In this document: piece after piece, positions 1-10,462 of the stretch
Numbering within the stretch: the first letter of the stretch is position 1
How the letters are laid out: each line of letters opens with the position of its first letter
Source of the DNA: Phaeosaccion multiseriatum
Lineage: Eukaryota; Ochrophyta, other classes
NCBI GenBank assembly: GCA_965112735.1
Contig: OZ218963.1
Coordinates: 3,264,160-3,328,159 of the forward strand
Direction of reading: 5' to 3'
DNA length: 64,000 nt
Program-made: the position numbers and the translations under genes
The notes under the pieces: generated by a model
What the model saw: only the letters and a program-made list of their open reading frames with translations
Database searches by the model: none
What the model was told of the DNA's origin: nothing

Positions 1-123
1 CGCAATCCAATCCACTGAAAGTATCACCGGTAGACTGAAACCCCTTGCCCATGAGCCCCTCGCACAAAGAGTTGACATGAATTCCTTCACGTATGCACGC
101 CCCTTCCCGCCCCTCGATATCAG

Positions 124-529
124 CAAGGGCCCGGTCGAGTAGCGATCAACGGAGAGGCCATTCCCATGCACGCAAAACCCGGCGACAAGGTGAGAGCCAA
201 GCAATGTGGCTGACCACCACCGTCGCATGTGGTAGTTAGGGACTCCTCCATTGTTCACACCTCTCTGACACGCCCACTGAGGTCCTGACCTGTACGCTTT
301 CACTTGCCAGTGCAGTCATTCACATGCTTGCTCATAACTCTCTTGTGATGGCACATACTGGTGCTTTGCCTGCGGCTGCCCCACTGACCTACACTTGTCT
401 GCCCACTTGCTTGCCCCGCAGATCCGCTTCCGGCAGTACGCTGGCAAGACTGTTGAGCTAAAGGGTGGGACGGATCCCACAGAGGGGTTTGTGGTCATCA
501 AGAACAACGATATCTTTGGGACTATTTGA
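124..529 (+). CDS. Cpn10/GroES-type co-chaperonin, C-terminal exons (partial)
   Basis: Two exons, 124-189 and 422-529, join in phase 0 through a GT-AG intron and end at TGA. The product is the C-terminal part of a 10-kDa chaperonin: GPGR, then NGEAIPM, PGDKIRFRQYAG, and the terminal VVIKNNDIFG block that matches the family's usual '(V/I)MKEDDILA' ending. In this family the small ring caps the Cpn60/GroEL cage in mitochondria or plastids. The exon carrying the mobile loop and any targeting peptide lies upstream or outside the window, so mitochondrial and plastid copies cannot be told apart. The acceptor at 122-123 is chosen because it opens the frame just before GPGR. Confidence 0.8.
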
Positions 530-839
530 GCCGCGGGCAGCCAAAGGAAGGCTTGGGTGGTAACGTCTACTCATTTACTGGATCTTCCTGATCAGTGTTC
601 GGAACAACGTACTGTTACCAAGCGATGGAGGAGAGGGGGCGCGCGTTGGAAAGGAGTGGGAGGGAAAAGATAACCACTTGATGGGAATCTGTGGTATGCC
701 ACCCTGGACAATTTGATGCTGGTCCTCCCTCTTAGCTGAACCGAACCCCCTTTTTTTTTGTCCTGTATCTTAGTACTGTACGCCAAAAAAATGAAAAAAT
801 TAAATTTAACATGCCTTCCTTCTTTGGCTATCATCAACA
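530..839. other. Convergent 3' intergenic region
   Basis: About 310 bases between the stop codons of two convergent genes. It holds a T9 run near 750 and an A-rich stretch near 785-815, compatible with 3' UTR and polyadenylation sequence. No RNA gene or convincing coding region is visible. Confidence 0.5.
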
Positions 840-2164
840 TCACCTCTTCCTTCTCCCCCTCCCTTTGCTACTCGTGCTGCTGCTGCTGCTTGCTCCATCA
901 TTTTTCGCCGAAATAGAGACATACTTTAAGGCCTCAAGTGCTGTTTGCCCTCCTTGCCGCAGGAGGAAGAAGAAGAGCTCTGTGGTCTCCATGAACTCCG
1001 TTGCCTGTCCAGAGCTCAAGATCTGAGCCCAAACAGACAAGAGGAGGAAGAGGTGCATGCGGGCAACGTAAGTGCGGCGGCAAAGGGAGAAAATGCCCCC
1101 CCCCCAGAGAGGAAGGAAGGCAGCAGGAGTAGCAAGAAGCAGCAGCAGCACCCTCCTCTGTCCTGCGTATGGTTCTGCCCCCCCCCCCTGGAGAGAGTGG
1201 TAGGCCAACGTAGGCCAGCACTCGGCACAAACATCAGGGGGATGGTTATGCGTCGAGACCGCACCAACACACGCCCATTGGCGAAAAGATTGAGCTCCAG
1301 TATCACTTGTTCCCACCTTTTTTGCTGTGGTGCTCTTGGCAACTGCATCAGGGTGCGAAATGAACAGGAAGCTCTGCCCCTCCTGCAGCTTTGTCGAAGG
1401 CAGCAGCCACTTCCCCCCCGCACTCTCCACCACCATCTTCATCTCAGCCTGCAAGCACGGCAGGCACAACCAAGGCAGCAGAGCATCATGTGCTTGTGGT
1501 GAAAGAGGCGGTTTGCTTTTGCTTGGCTCCCACAAAAGGGGAGCAGTTGCACTTCGTTTCAGAAGGAACAGGACCAACAAGACATTCCCACACGGCCAAA
1601 CAAAGTGCACGGCGAGTGCAATATACGCACCTTCGGAGGACACCTCAGCTCGGACTTGCCCATAATACTTGGGTCCACAAGCACCCCCACGCCGGCAAGA
1701 CACCCGGATTGACCGGAGGTCAACAGCTCATCCCGATGCGTCAGCGCCCCTGCCATATCAAAGCCCCATGCGGCTTCGGCCTTTCCGTCTCTCAGGATGA
1801 AATCGCCGCCTTCGAGCGCCTTGCCTGCCTTGGCGCTTTCGTGCAGCCAATTGACATCCACCACGTACTTGCACACGCTCATTCCTGCCAAGAGTTTGGG
1901 CGTTCGCTTAAGCTCTACTCCGTCGCCGCCCGCAATGAGGTGCGTTGCAGTGGTAACGTCGTCCACTTCAGTGGCCCCAATCCTTTTGAGCGCCGCGTGT
2001 TCACGCTTCTGAGGCTTCACTCCCGTAAAACAGACCTGCGAAGGAATGTCGGGGCCCAACATAGTGGAAGGGTCAAAGGGACGAGATAAAGACAAAAGAG
2101 TAGCAAGTAGACGGGAGGAGGAGGAGGACCAGGAGCAGGAGGAGGAGAAGGAGGAGGAGGAGGA

Positions 2165-2198
<34 letters not shown>

Positions 2199-4094
2199 GA
2201 GGAGGAGGAGGAGGAGGAGGGGGAGGAGGAGTCTTTTTCATCGACGGCAACTCAGGACATGGAGAGGAAGCACCGAGACGAGAGATAAAACGTTTGCTCA
2301 AACTCACCTTTACGGTCTCGCCCCCTGCAGTGCCCGAGCTACCTTGCTCGTGCTGCTGACTCTCGCCATTGCCGCGGCCTTGGCTCTGGGTCTGGCTGTG
2401 TCTGTGGTCGATTCTGCTGCTGTGTCTTCTCCGAAGAGAGGATGTCGAGGACGGTGTCGCTGTTGCCTCCGCCGTCGCCTTGTTGTCTTCCTCATGTTGG
2501 TCGTGGTGGTCGTTGCCCGCGGAGGTTGGTGCAGGAGGAGAAGCACGGTCGCCCGAATGGGCGGGCCCTGCACCTCTTCTCCTCTTCGCGGCAGGGGTGG
2601 ACCCAATAGACGCAGCAGGTGTGGCTACCTCTTCTGTTGCCGTTGTAGACGTCGTTGCTCCTGAACCATCTGCATCGGTACCACGCCTCGCTTTGCCCTT
2701 TCGCTGCTGTCTGCCTCCGTTCTTCCCCTTGGACGGGTCTTCAGCCTTTTGCGCCACCACTTTCGCCGCGCCACTGCCCCCGCCTCTCCGCTTACTGCTA
2801 CTCTTCCTTTTCTCCTCACTCTGTCCTTCGTCTTTGCTCTTCTCTGGGCCCGGCTCTTCTCCGTCTTCATCCTTCTCACCATCGTGGTTTCTCTTTGCTG
2901 TACTCCCGCGGCCACATGCTACCGGTGCTGGCACAGGCAAAGCGTCCGCTGTGGCAGATGCGGTGCGCTTCGAATCCCGCCTTCCTCCTCGCTTCGCAGG
3001 CCCCTTTGTGGGCGCCTTCACGGGAGTGTCCTCCCTCCCGTTGTCCTCTCCCTCGTGCTCCTTTACGCCTGCCTCCACATCCATATCCTCGACTGCTTCT
3101 ACCACTGCTGCTGCGGCCCCTGCTGATTCTGCGCCCACGACCTTTGCGTCATCTTCCTGCCTATCAGCGTCGTCTTGGCTTTTGCTCCTTGGCCTCTTTT
3201 GTCCTCTACCTCTGGTCTTCCTTCCTCTCGGAGACTTGTCCCCCGCAGCAGGCGACGAAGGGGGCACCTCTGCGCCGTTGTCTTCTGTATTAGCGTGAGG
3301 TACCGCTTCTGCCTCTTCTGCCTCTCCTGGCGCAGTGACGTCTTCTCCATCTTCCTTGGCGAGGGTACTCTTCGATACATCCTCGCCCTCGGTAGACGCC
3401 CCCCCCTTCTCTTCGTCCTCCTGTGCCTTGGCCTCGTCCTCCGCTTCAGTATTCGTCTCTACCACTACTGCTTCTTCTTTTTCATCTGTCTCTTCCTTTT
3501 CGTTGCCCGTGGTCTTCTCCTCACTACCTTTTTCTTCGCCGCCTCCAATTCGTTCTTCTTCCACCTCCTTCTTCTCTTCTTCATCCGCGGTTTTGTCTTC
3601 ACAATGCTCCTCCGTGCCTTTCGATGCTGCCATTTCCTGCAGCTCCTCGACACGAGCCTTTTCATCCTCCTTGCCCCCGCCACCTCCCTCTTCCGCAGCT
3701 TCATTCTTGTCTTCTTCAGCCCTGTTTGCATCTACAACTTCACTGGCATCTCCTCCCGTGTCTTTCGGTGATGGTGCGATTTCCTGCCCCGCTCCTTCGT
3801 TTTCCTCGCATACAAGTGCCTCTTGCTGCTTTGCACCTTCCTCGTCCACATCTGTGGGGCACTCGCTACCATACTCAATACCCTGCGCTGCAGCAGAAGA
3901 CCCAACACCATTTTCACCAACAGTGGTGACAGCAGCACCAGCAGCGGCGGCAGCAGCCGCAGTTGGTGATACCGGTGCACCTACAGAGACAGTACCATCT
4001 CCCGTAGGGTCCACCGCTCCCTCGTGTCCACTCTCGGGAGGAGCTGAGGATTGCGGCAAATCCATGAGGTCCATTGACATGACGCTAGACGCAC

Positions 4095-4127
<33 letters not shown>

Positions 4128-5781
4128 CATCATCATCATCCTCATCATCATCGCTGTCCTCGTCATTCTTGTCCTGAGGCTGCGTGGGAGGGGTCAAGGA
4201 AGGCGATCCGGACACGACCCTGGGAGCAACAGCCGCACCCCTTCCTAAGGTCGGGTTGGACGGGCTCCCCCCGGCCGCTGCCGTAGAACCAACTGCTGCT
4301 GTTTCACCTCCGCCCTTTCCCGCTGGGCTTCCCGCTGCTTCTCCGTCATTGGTTTCCTCTCCGCTGTCTACATCATCATCTTCCGCTCCGTCCTCAACCT
4401 CAGCCGCCTGAGTAGCACCGAAATCAATGTCAGCTGCATCTTCTCCGTCTCCGTCTGCCCCTCCTCCTCTTCCTCCTCCTCCTCCTCCTCTAGGCTTTCT
4501 CTCCTCTCTGCCGTCAGCGTTCTCATCTCCACCTCCCCCTTCATTTTTTGTCTCCTCTTTGTCTTCGGCGAGAGCGGTGGGATGTTCTCTCGGCGCAGCC
4601 TGCTCCCCAGCACCAAGGTTGGGTCCGGTTGTGCCAAAACTGTGGGAGGCTTGAGGCTTGGCGTCCTGATCCTCATCCTCATTCATGACCCCTTCATCGG
4701 AGTCCGGATCCTGCAAAGTCGCCGCGGTGTCCTCAAATCTGGCCTGGTCAACCTCTTGTTGAGCCAGCAAGTCCTCCCTCTCTCCCCCCTCATCTCCAGC
4801 CCGACGAGCGCTCTGGGCCGCGTGCTCTGTGTCCTCATGGATCCCTCCTGCACCGCCCCCCCCAGCGAGCTCAGCCACCGACGCTGCTTCTCCTCCTCCC
4901 GCCTGAGCTGCTGCTCCCATCTGCTGAACTCCATCTTCTCCCTCTCCCTTCTCCTTCGGCACCTCCATCTCAGCAGCAGCACTGCCCGTCGCCTTCTCCT
5001 TGTCCCCGCCAGCCGCCTCTGTGTCGGCCGGAGCGACGCTTTCCTCATCCTTGGCTGTTTCTGTCGTTTCTTTTGTAACCACTTCTTCCACCGCCCCTTC
5101 TATTCCGGTGAGTTCGACTGGATCCACTGCCTGAGTGTCTTGGTCATAGTTAAAGTCACCGTCCGCGCCACCTTCCTCATCGTCAGGAGGAGGCGCTCCA
5201 ATGCACACGGAAGCCCTCACGTTTCCGAACGCAAGAACGTCCTCGTCCGCCAGAGGAGTCGTCGTGGTTGGGCTGATGTGTTTGTTGTTTCTGCGCGACG
5301 TAGGAGAAGAGGTCGGTAGCGTTTCAGTCTCCCTTATAAAAAAAAGAAGTACTAAGTGATGGCCAAAGACAACCATTCCCTTCGTACCGAATAATTTTAG
5401 TTCCATTTGAGCTTGAAAGGTCTCGAACGGTAATTACGGTGATACCTGCTCCCCCAGGAAGGCTGTAGGCATCGATCTGAGCATGGCTCCCGGAGACGCT
5501 CGGGTCGGAAATGTGGATCGTCGATTCCGGGTTTCTCCCGATGGTTGTCAGGCCTGTGGCAAGGGAGATGGACAGAGTCAGAGTCTGACGATGCCACGCA
5601 AGTTCCTTTTTTTTCTCTTACCCTTCTTCAGAAGGTACTTGCTTTTCCTGCCTTCCTGTTCAATCATCAACACCCCAACCGGCGCTGCTTCTGCTGCGGC
5701 TGTAGATCCTGCTTCATCCTCAGACCCGTCCTCCTCCCAGTCATTCACTTCCAACGCCTGCGTAGCTGCAGAGAAGTCCAT
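840..5781 (-). CDS. MDC1-like FHA - acidic linker - BRCT DNA-damage mediator
   Basis: Six exons in consistent phase: 5622-5781, 5388-5553, 2308-5290, 1631-2035, 1317-1448 and 840-1022, giving about 1,342 residues. An N-terminal FHA domain (residues ~35-125) shows the phosphothreonine-pocket signature GRNPES, then SVSGSHAQID and SSNGT, ending in LADEDVLAFGNVRA. Then come roughly 950 residues of acidic, Ala/Gly/Glu-rich disordered sequence. The C-terminus has a BRCT unit (VCFTGV... THLIA... VNWLHES) followed by a second BRCT-like region (ESAGGKWL... FLFISHP) and a Ser/Arg/Lys tail. FHA plus C-terminal BRCTs is the architecture of animal MDC1, which binds phosphorylated H2AX and recruits repair factors; NBS1 is the alternative but has its BRCTs next to the FHA. 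TQ sites (SAATQAL at the N-terminus, DTQAV, GATQAA) could be ATM/ATR targets. Long Asp runs are encoded by a TCA repeat near 4100-4150. Confidence 0.75.
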
Positions 5782-5916
5782 CGTGGGGGTTTTGGGTTTT
5801 TTTGAGTTGTTTTTTGGATTGCGTATCACCAACACGTCTCCGTGCACTTTCCCGTGCCCCTTTCCTGCGTTCCTGCTACGCATCCCATTGCTTTGAAGCA
5901 AGACCAAGTTCGTCCT
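5782..5916. promoter_or_regulatory. Divergent promoter region (MDC1-like / fibrillin-like)
   Basis: Only 135 bases separate the two inferred start codons of these head-to-head genes, so 5' UTRs and promoters of both must lie here or overlap the first exons. A T-rich stretch sits near 5790-5815. No TATA-like element can be assigned with confidence. Confidence 0.4.
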
Positions 5917-7388
5917 ATGTCGGGAATCAGTCTGGCGAGCGAAAAGGTGGCCCTACTCGTCCTCCTGCTACTGAACCTCGCACAGCTCTGCTTGTCTTTC
6001 GTGTCGCACCGTGGGCGGCCATTCCCATTGATAAATGTAAGAGAGCAGCAGCGGAGAACGTGTTTGGAGAGAGGGAGGGCTTCAAGCAAAACATGGGCAA
6101 AGAGAAAGAAGCTGACGAAGGGGGGGTCACCGTCACCAGACGACGACGAAGGCTACTTGAAGCTGGGCAAGTTGGCGGGCAAGGAGAGTCTCAAGGCGGC
6201 GAAAGTTCTGGTGGAGGGGCTGGTAGAACAAGTAAGTATGGATGGATCACCACCTGCAGGAGGGGGAGGGGGAGGGGAAAGGCGGCGGGGAGGAGGTCTT
6301 GCTGGTAAGAGCACCGTCGCAACTGGGTCAGAGGCAGCGCGAAGGTTGACCGGTGCGGTTCGTCTATGCACATCACTGGAGTAGTATTACAGCTTCACCA
6401 TCTCCTCACCACGGCGCACATGCTGTCCTGTCCGGTACCGGCTTTTAGGTCTCGCCCGACAGCAAGCGGGATATGGGAGCCATCTCAGAGAGCTTTGCGC
6501 AGTTGCGGAGGCTAGCGGATGATTTCCGCCCCGTCACATCAACCTATCTGCAGGCCGACTGGAGGGTTGTGTTCGTAAACGAGGACGACGCATTGTCTGC
6601 GGTGGGAACAGGGCTCCACAAACTTCCCCTGATCAGGATGGAGGAAATGTTCATGACCTTTCGAACGTCCCCCACTGGAGGAAAGGATCAGGTGGAGACT
6701 ACGGAAATCATGCGGGTACTTGGTGAGTCCTTTTTGGTGTGCCTGCTCAGTTTGCATACGGCATGCGAAAAGGGATACTTCCCCCCCATCCTGTTGGTGC
6801 CTTCCCCCGCCATCTCTCACGCCCTCTCGCCCCCCCCGCCACCCTTTGCCACGTAAAGAAACACATTCATGGACTCAAGCCCTTACTGTTTCACACCCCT
6901 ACCCCATCCTACCTCGCCCCTTCCCCTTTCCTCAATACCAGGTCCGTTCCCGAATCTGCGCAACAAGCTCAGCGGAGACTACTCGGTGTCGGCGCCTACC
7001 ACGCTGAAGCTGACGTACGACTCCCTCATAGACGGTACGGGGAAGACAACGTCAGGGGCCAAGAGCACTCGACGCGTCAAGGTAGAGGTACTCTTTGCAG
7101 GTAAGGCAGCACGAGAGGAGAGCGGATGAGCCCGAAGCTTGGATGTATATGTAGCCCCAGGGAATAACTCCATTTAGTTGTCTTCATTATATTCCAATTG
7201 CCGTCCTGCTGGCATCGACATGCAAGACCTTAACTCCCCCTGCTCATCCCGTGTGTGTGACACGTGGCATGCCCCATCCAGGCAAGGATTACCTCGTGCT
7301 TTTAGCGGAAGAGGATAAGCAGCTCTTGCTCAAGAGAGAGATCGATATGGAAGCAGTCATGCAGTCTCTCCGAGTGGCAGAAACTTAA
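5917..7388 (+). CDS. Plastid-targeted PAP/fibrillin-like protein
   Basis: Four exons (5917-6231, 6449-6722, 6942-7100, 7282-7388) in consistent phase, about 284 residues. The N-terminus is a typical complex-plastid presequence: a hydrophobic core (VALLVLLLLNLAQLCLS) followed by Phe at the predicted cleavage site, then a basic transit region. The body fits the plastid lipid-associated protein (fibrillin) fold: DWRVVF, then VGTGLHKLP, MFMTFRTS, TEIMRVLGPFPNLRNKLSG and a C-terminal GKDYLVLL strand. Fibrillins are lipocalin-like proteins of thylakoids and plastoglobules involved in lipid and carotenoid handling and stress. Assignment rests on the overall pattern, not a catalytic motif, so a related beta-barrel plastid protein remains possible. 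Confidence 0.6.
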
Positions 7389-7433
7389 TTCCAAGATCAC
7401 ACCTTCCCTCTCCCTCTCCTCCTCTTCCTCCTC

Positions 7434-7638
7434 TCGACCCTGGACAAGATTACGGTGTGCGCCGGCCATAATCAGTAATCAGGCCAGCTGGTGCCATAAT
7501 CAGGGCGACTGGCGCCGGTCATATTCAGTAATCAGGCCGGCTGGTCACGGGCTGTAATCAGTAGTCAGGCCGGCTGGCGCCATAATCTGTATCAGGCCGG
7601 CTGCGCCGTCCCTCTCAGGTAATCTTGTCCAGGGTCGA
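7434..7638. mobile_element. Foldback/MITE-like element A
   Basis: A perfect 20-bp inverted repeat, TCGACCCTGGACAAGATTAC at 7434-7453 and its complement at 7619-7638, encloses about 165 bp of degenerate short direct repeats built on 'ATAATCAGTAATCAGGCCGGCTGG'-type units of roughly 25-35 bp. CTCCTC flanks both ends and could be a 6-bp target duplication, though the surroundings are CT-rich. No coding potential. Related elements lie near 8.1, 12.9 and 39.6 kb. Confidence 0.65.
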
Positions 7639-7858
7639 CTCCTCTATTCCCTCCCCCCCCCTTCTCCTTCCTCCTTCACTCGAGGTACAACTTACGCTCA
7701 GTAAACGAATGTTGTTTTACCCATCCATGCCCAATCGCTCGGGGGAATGTAGAATCACCTTAAATTGAAAGTGTGTGTGGTGTGTGTGTGTGAGAGAGAG
7801 AGAGACAGACGACATGGATCAGGAGGGGGACTTCATAGGATCATGGACGGGTGGATGT

Positions 7859-8208
7859 TCGGCTCCAGGCGAGGTTTCTCTGGCCCCCGATAAGCAGAAG
7901 CCAGAGGCGGCCTGCGGCCGAAAGCAAGAAGCCAGGGGCTGGGCCTGTGGCTTCAGAAGCCAGCAGGACAGTAGCGACCCCCCCTCCCCCTTTCCCAGAC
8001 TGAGAAGCCAGAAGCCAGCGCTTGCCTGCGGCCAGAAGCCCGAAGCCAGGAGGGGGCACTATGAGGAGCCAGAGAAACCTGCTGGTGTGGTGCACCTGTC
8101 GGCCCCTGACAAAGTTGACCCCCAGGTTCCAGGTTCTGGCCGGCGCCAGGCCCAGGTTCTGGCCTGGGTCGCCTCAGAACCTTGTCAGGGGCCGATGCCT
8201 GGAGCCGA
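7859..8208. repeat. Nested inverted-repeat element D with GAAGCCAG-type internal repeats
   Basis: An outer 12-bp inverted repeat (TCGGCTCCAGGC at 7859-7870, complement at 8197-8208) encloses scattered GAAGCCAG units. Inside it a second pair, TCGGCCCCTGACAAAGTT (8099-8116) against AACCTTGTCAGGGGCCGA (8178-8195), forms an 18-bp arm with one mismatch. The inner arm begins like the ends of element A. An open frame crosses the region but has no recognisable product and is probably chance. A GT/GA-rich simple repeat lies just upstream (7770-7805). Confidence 0.5.
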
Positions 8209-8581
8209 GGATGTTTCATGATGAGGGTGTGTGCATGCAATGCTATTACACCCTTAAGTGCCATCTATGGTTGTCTAAGAGAAATAACTTAGCCCTCGTG
8301 GTCGTATCCCTCCGACTCGTCAGTTCTCCCCATCTGCACAAAGTTGATGCCAGCCAGGATCCTGTGTCGGATCGATCGTTCGTGTCGGGCCCGCTGGAGC
8401 GCGACGGCCAATCGCCGCCGAAAACGCAAACAGTGGCAATGTGCAATGTGGAGCCCTGTGATTTTGGAGCACCAACGCGCCTCCTTGTTTTCCCTCGATT
8501 TCTCGGGCTCCTACGTGGCCATTGTTTTCTCTCCCCTTCCACTCCTTTTCTGTTTGTAGCAGCAGGAAAGAGAGAGGCAAC

Positions 8582-10045
8582 ATGACTACTATAGTGAAAG
8601 ACTCAATCGCGAGCAGGTTCGTTGTTTCTTCTTTTGTTTGGATAAGATTGCAGGGTGCAATTCAAACCTGCTTGCTCATCTCCCTTTCCTTTTCTCCTGG
8701 CCTGTTCCTCTCCCACACAGCGTTGGCACAGCGATGTGCGTGTATACAGGACAGCCTCTCGATACTGTCAAGGTACGCACGTACCGCCACGCCGCGCTAC
8801 CACTTGCCTCTCATCTTTGCCCCGAGAAATTTCCCGGCCCTTTCCAACCTCCCGCGATACCGCAAAACCTCCCCCATTTGCTGCTGCTCCTGCTACTCCT
8901 GTCTGACAGGTTCGGATGCAGGCGCGGCCAAACGACTTCGTCTCACCATGGCAGTGCCTCACCAAGACCGCGAGGGGGGAGGGCACAGCCGCCCTTTGGA
9001 AGGGCTCAACACCTGCGCTCTCGGGAGCCATCTTTGAGAACATCGGCGCCTTTTGTATCAATCGGGAGCTGAAGCGAAGGTATCCCACTATAAACCAACC
9101 AGGAGAATATCAGTCCCTCAGCCAGCCCTTCGCACTCGGGGTAAGTCCGTGTGTGTCTGCGCTCCGTGTCGGGCCGGTGGTTGACGATGCTGGCTCCTCT
9201 TCTCCATCTTTCGTTTGCTCCTTCTACACAGGCCATCACAGGACTGTGCTCGAGCTTTCTGGCCTGCCCGCCCGACGTTATCAAATGCCGCACTCAGGTA
9301 CTGGATGCAGTGGAGACACACTACTGCTTTTGGCTTTCCCTTCACCCTTCTCCCTCTGCCTCCTCCTCCTCCTCCTCCTCCTCCTCCTCCTCCTCCTCCT
9401 CCTCCTCCTTCTCCTTCTCCTTCTCCTTCTCCTTCTCCTCCTCCTCGTCCTCCTCCTTCTCCTCCTCCACACCAAAAGATCACACACGGTAGCCGCTCGA
9501 GTGCGCTGCTCGTCTGTCGAGAGCTCCTAAAGAGCAAGGGGCCTGCTGGCTTGTTCACAGGAATAGGCGCCCAGGCGGTACGCGACACGATCTTTTACAC
9601 CTTCTTCTTCGGCGTCTATGACATAGGCGTGGCGTATATGAAGAGAATCATACCGCCAGAGAAGCAAACGCGCACCACCGACTATTTAACGTACATCATG
9701 GCGGGCGGGACGGCAGGTGAGCAAATAAGAGTCACTCCCTTCTTGAAGTCTCGTTGTGAATGGAGCAAGTGACGAAACGTGTGGTGGCGTTGTGTACCTT
9801 CTGTCTGCTCATCCCCAGGCGTATTCGGATGGTCCACAAGTATGCCCTTTGATGTGGCAAAGTCCATCATCCAGACGGCGGAAACCCCCAAATCGCTGGG
9901 GGCGACGCTCAAGCAAGTATATGGGGCCAAGGGATGGCGCGGACTCTACGTGGGGGTCGAGGCCGCTTGCTATAGAGCCTTCCCTTCCAATGCGGCCCTA
10001 TTCCTCGGATACGAAATCTGCAGACAGCAGCTTGATTTTTTATGA
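8582..10045 (+). CDS. Mitochondrial carrier family transporter
   Basis: Six exons (8582-8616, 8721-8772, 8910-9140, 9232-9297, 9479-9716, 9819-10045) sum to 282 residues, the normal size for this family, with all phases agreeing. The three carrier repeats each show the Px[DE]xx[KR] signature: GQPLDTVKVR, CPPDVIKCRTQ and MPFDVAKSIIQT, each followed by a GxxxLWKG/LFTGI/LYVGV-type element. Such proteins form six transmembrane helices in the mitochondrial inner membrane and exchange metabolites. The pattern recalls the ornithine/carnitine-acylcarnitine branch, but substrate cannot be read from sequence alone. Intron 4 contains a long TCC/TTC microsatellite, and the acceptor at 9478 is chosen because it restores the frame. 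Confidence 0.85.
9361..9469 (+). repeat. (TCC)n/(TTC)n microsatellite in carrier intron
   Basis: About 110 bases of TCC then TTCTCC units form the pyrimidine tract upstream of the acceptor of intron 4 of the carrier gene. Its length must be polymorphic-prone; it acts at most as an exaggerated polypyrimidine tract. Confidence 0.85.
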
Positions 10046-10462
10046 CCATGGCCTCACAGCGCAGCGGAGCAGCGGCTGACGCATGCGTAGGTGGACGGAT
10101 GGAACAGTCGACTCTCTCTCTCGTAAGGTTGTTCTTGGACTGAAAAAGATGCCTCCCGACTTTCCCCCAAGCAAGAACAAACATAGGTTGTTCACGTTAA
10201 CAGCTGGTCTTGCCTTTCTTTCTTTTAATGCTTCAGTTAGGAGAAAATCAAGTCAAGAGGGTGGGCGAGGTAGGCGGTGTCTCCTTGTCCCCTCAGGCAT
10301 AACCACAGACGGTGTGTGGAAAAAATCAAGAGTCTCGAACACACATTTAACCCATCTCTTAACAATCCTTGGAGTACTCCTACCATAACACGGAGCAAAG
10401 CTTGCTATTCGCGCCCTGTTTGTCTCCGCCATCGCGTCCTTTTGTTCGTCCACACCACGAGT
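10046..10462. other. Convergent 3' intergenic region
   Basis: 417 bases between the stop codons of the carrier gene and the plastid protein gene on the other strand. Apart from short AT-rich patches (for example TTTCTTTCTTTTAATG near 10215) compatible with 3' UTR, nothing is recognised. Confidence 0.5.

Noticed and set aside
2369-4177. Long plus-strand frames opposite the acidic region of the MDC1-like gene
   Set aside because: They are complements of Glu/Asp/Ala codons (Ser/Leu/Pro-rich shadows); the minus-strand frame joins FHA and BRCT exons in phase.
7434-7638. CRISPR-like array
   Set aside because: The repeated units are degenerate, without unique spacers of constant length, and are bounded by inverted ends; the genome is eukaryotic.
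7775-8221. 148-codon plus-strand frame
   Set aside because: It overlaps inverted repeats and GAAGCCAG units and shows no recognisable protein features.
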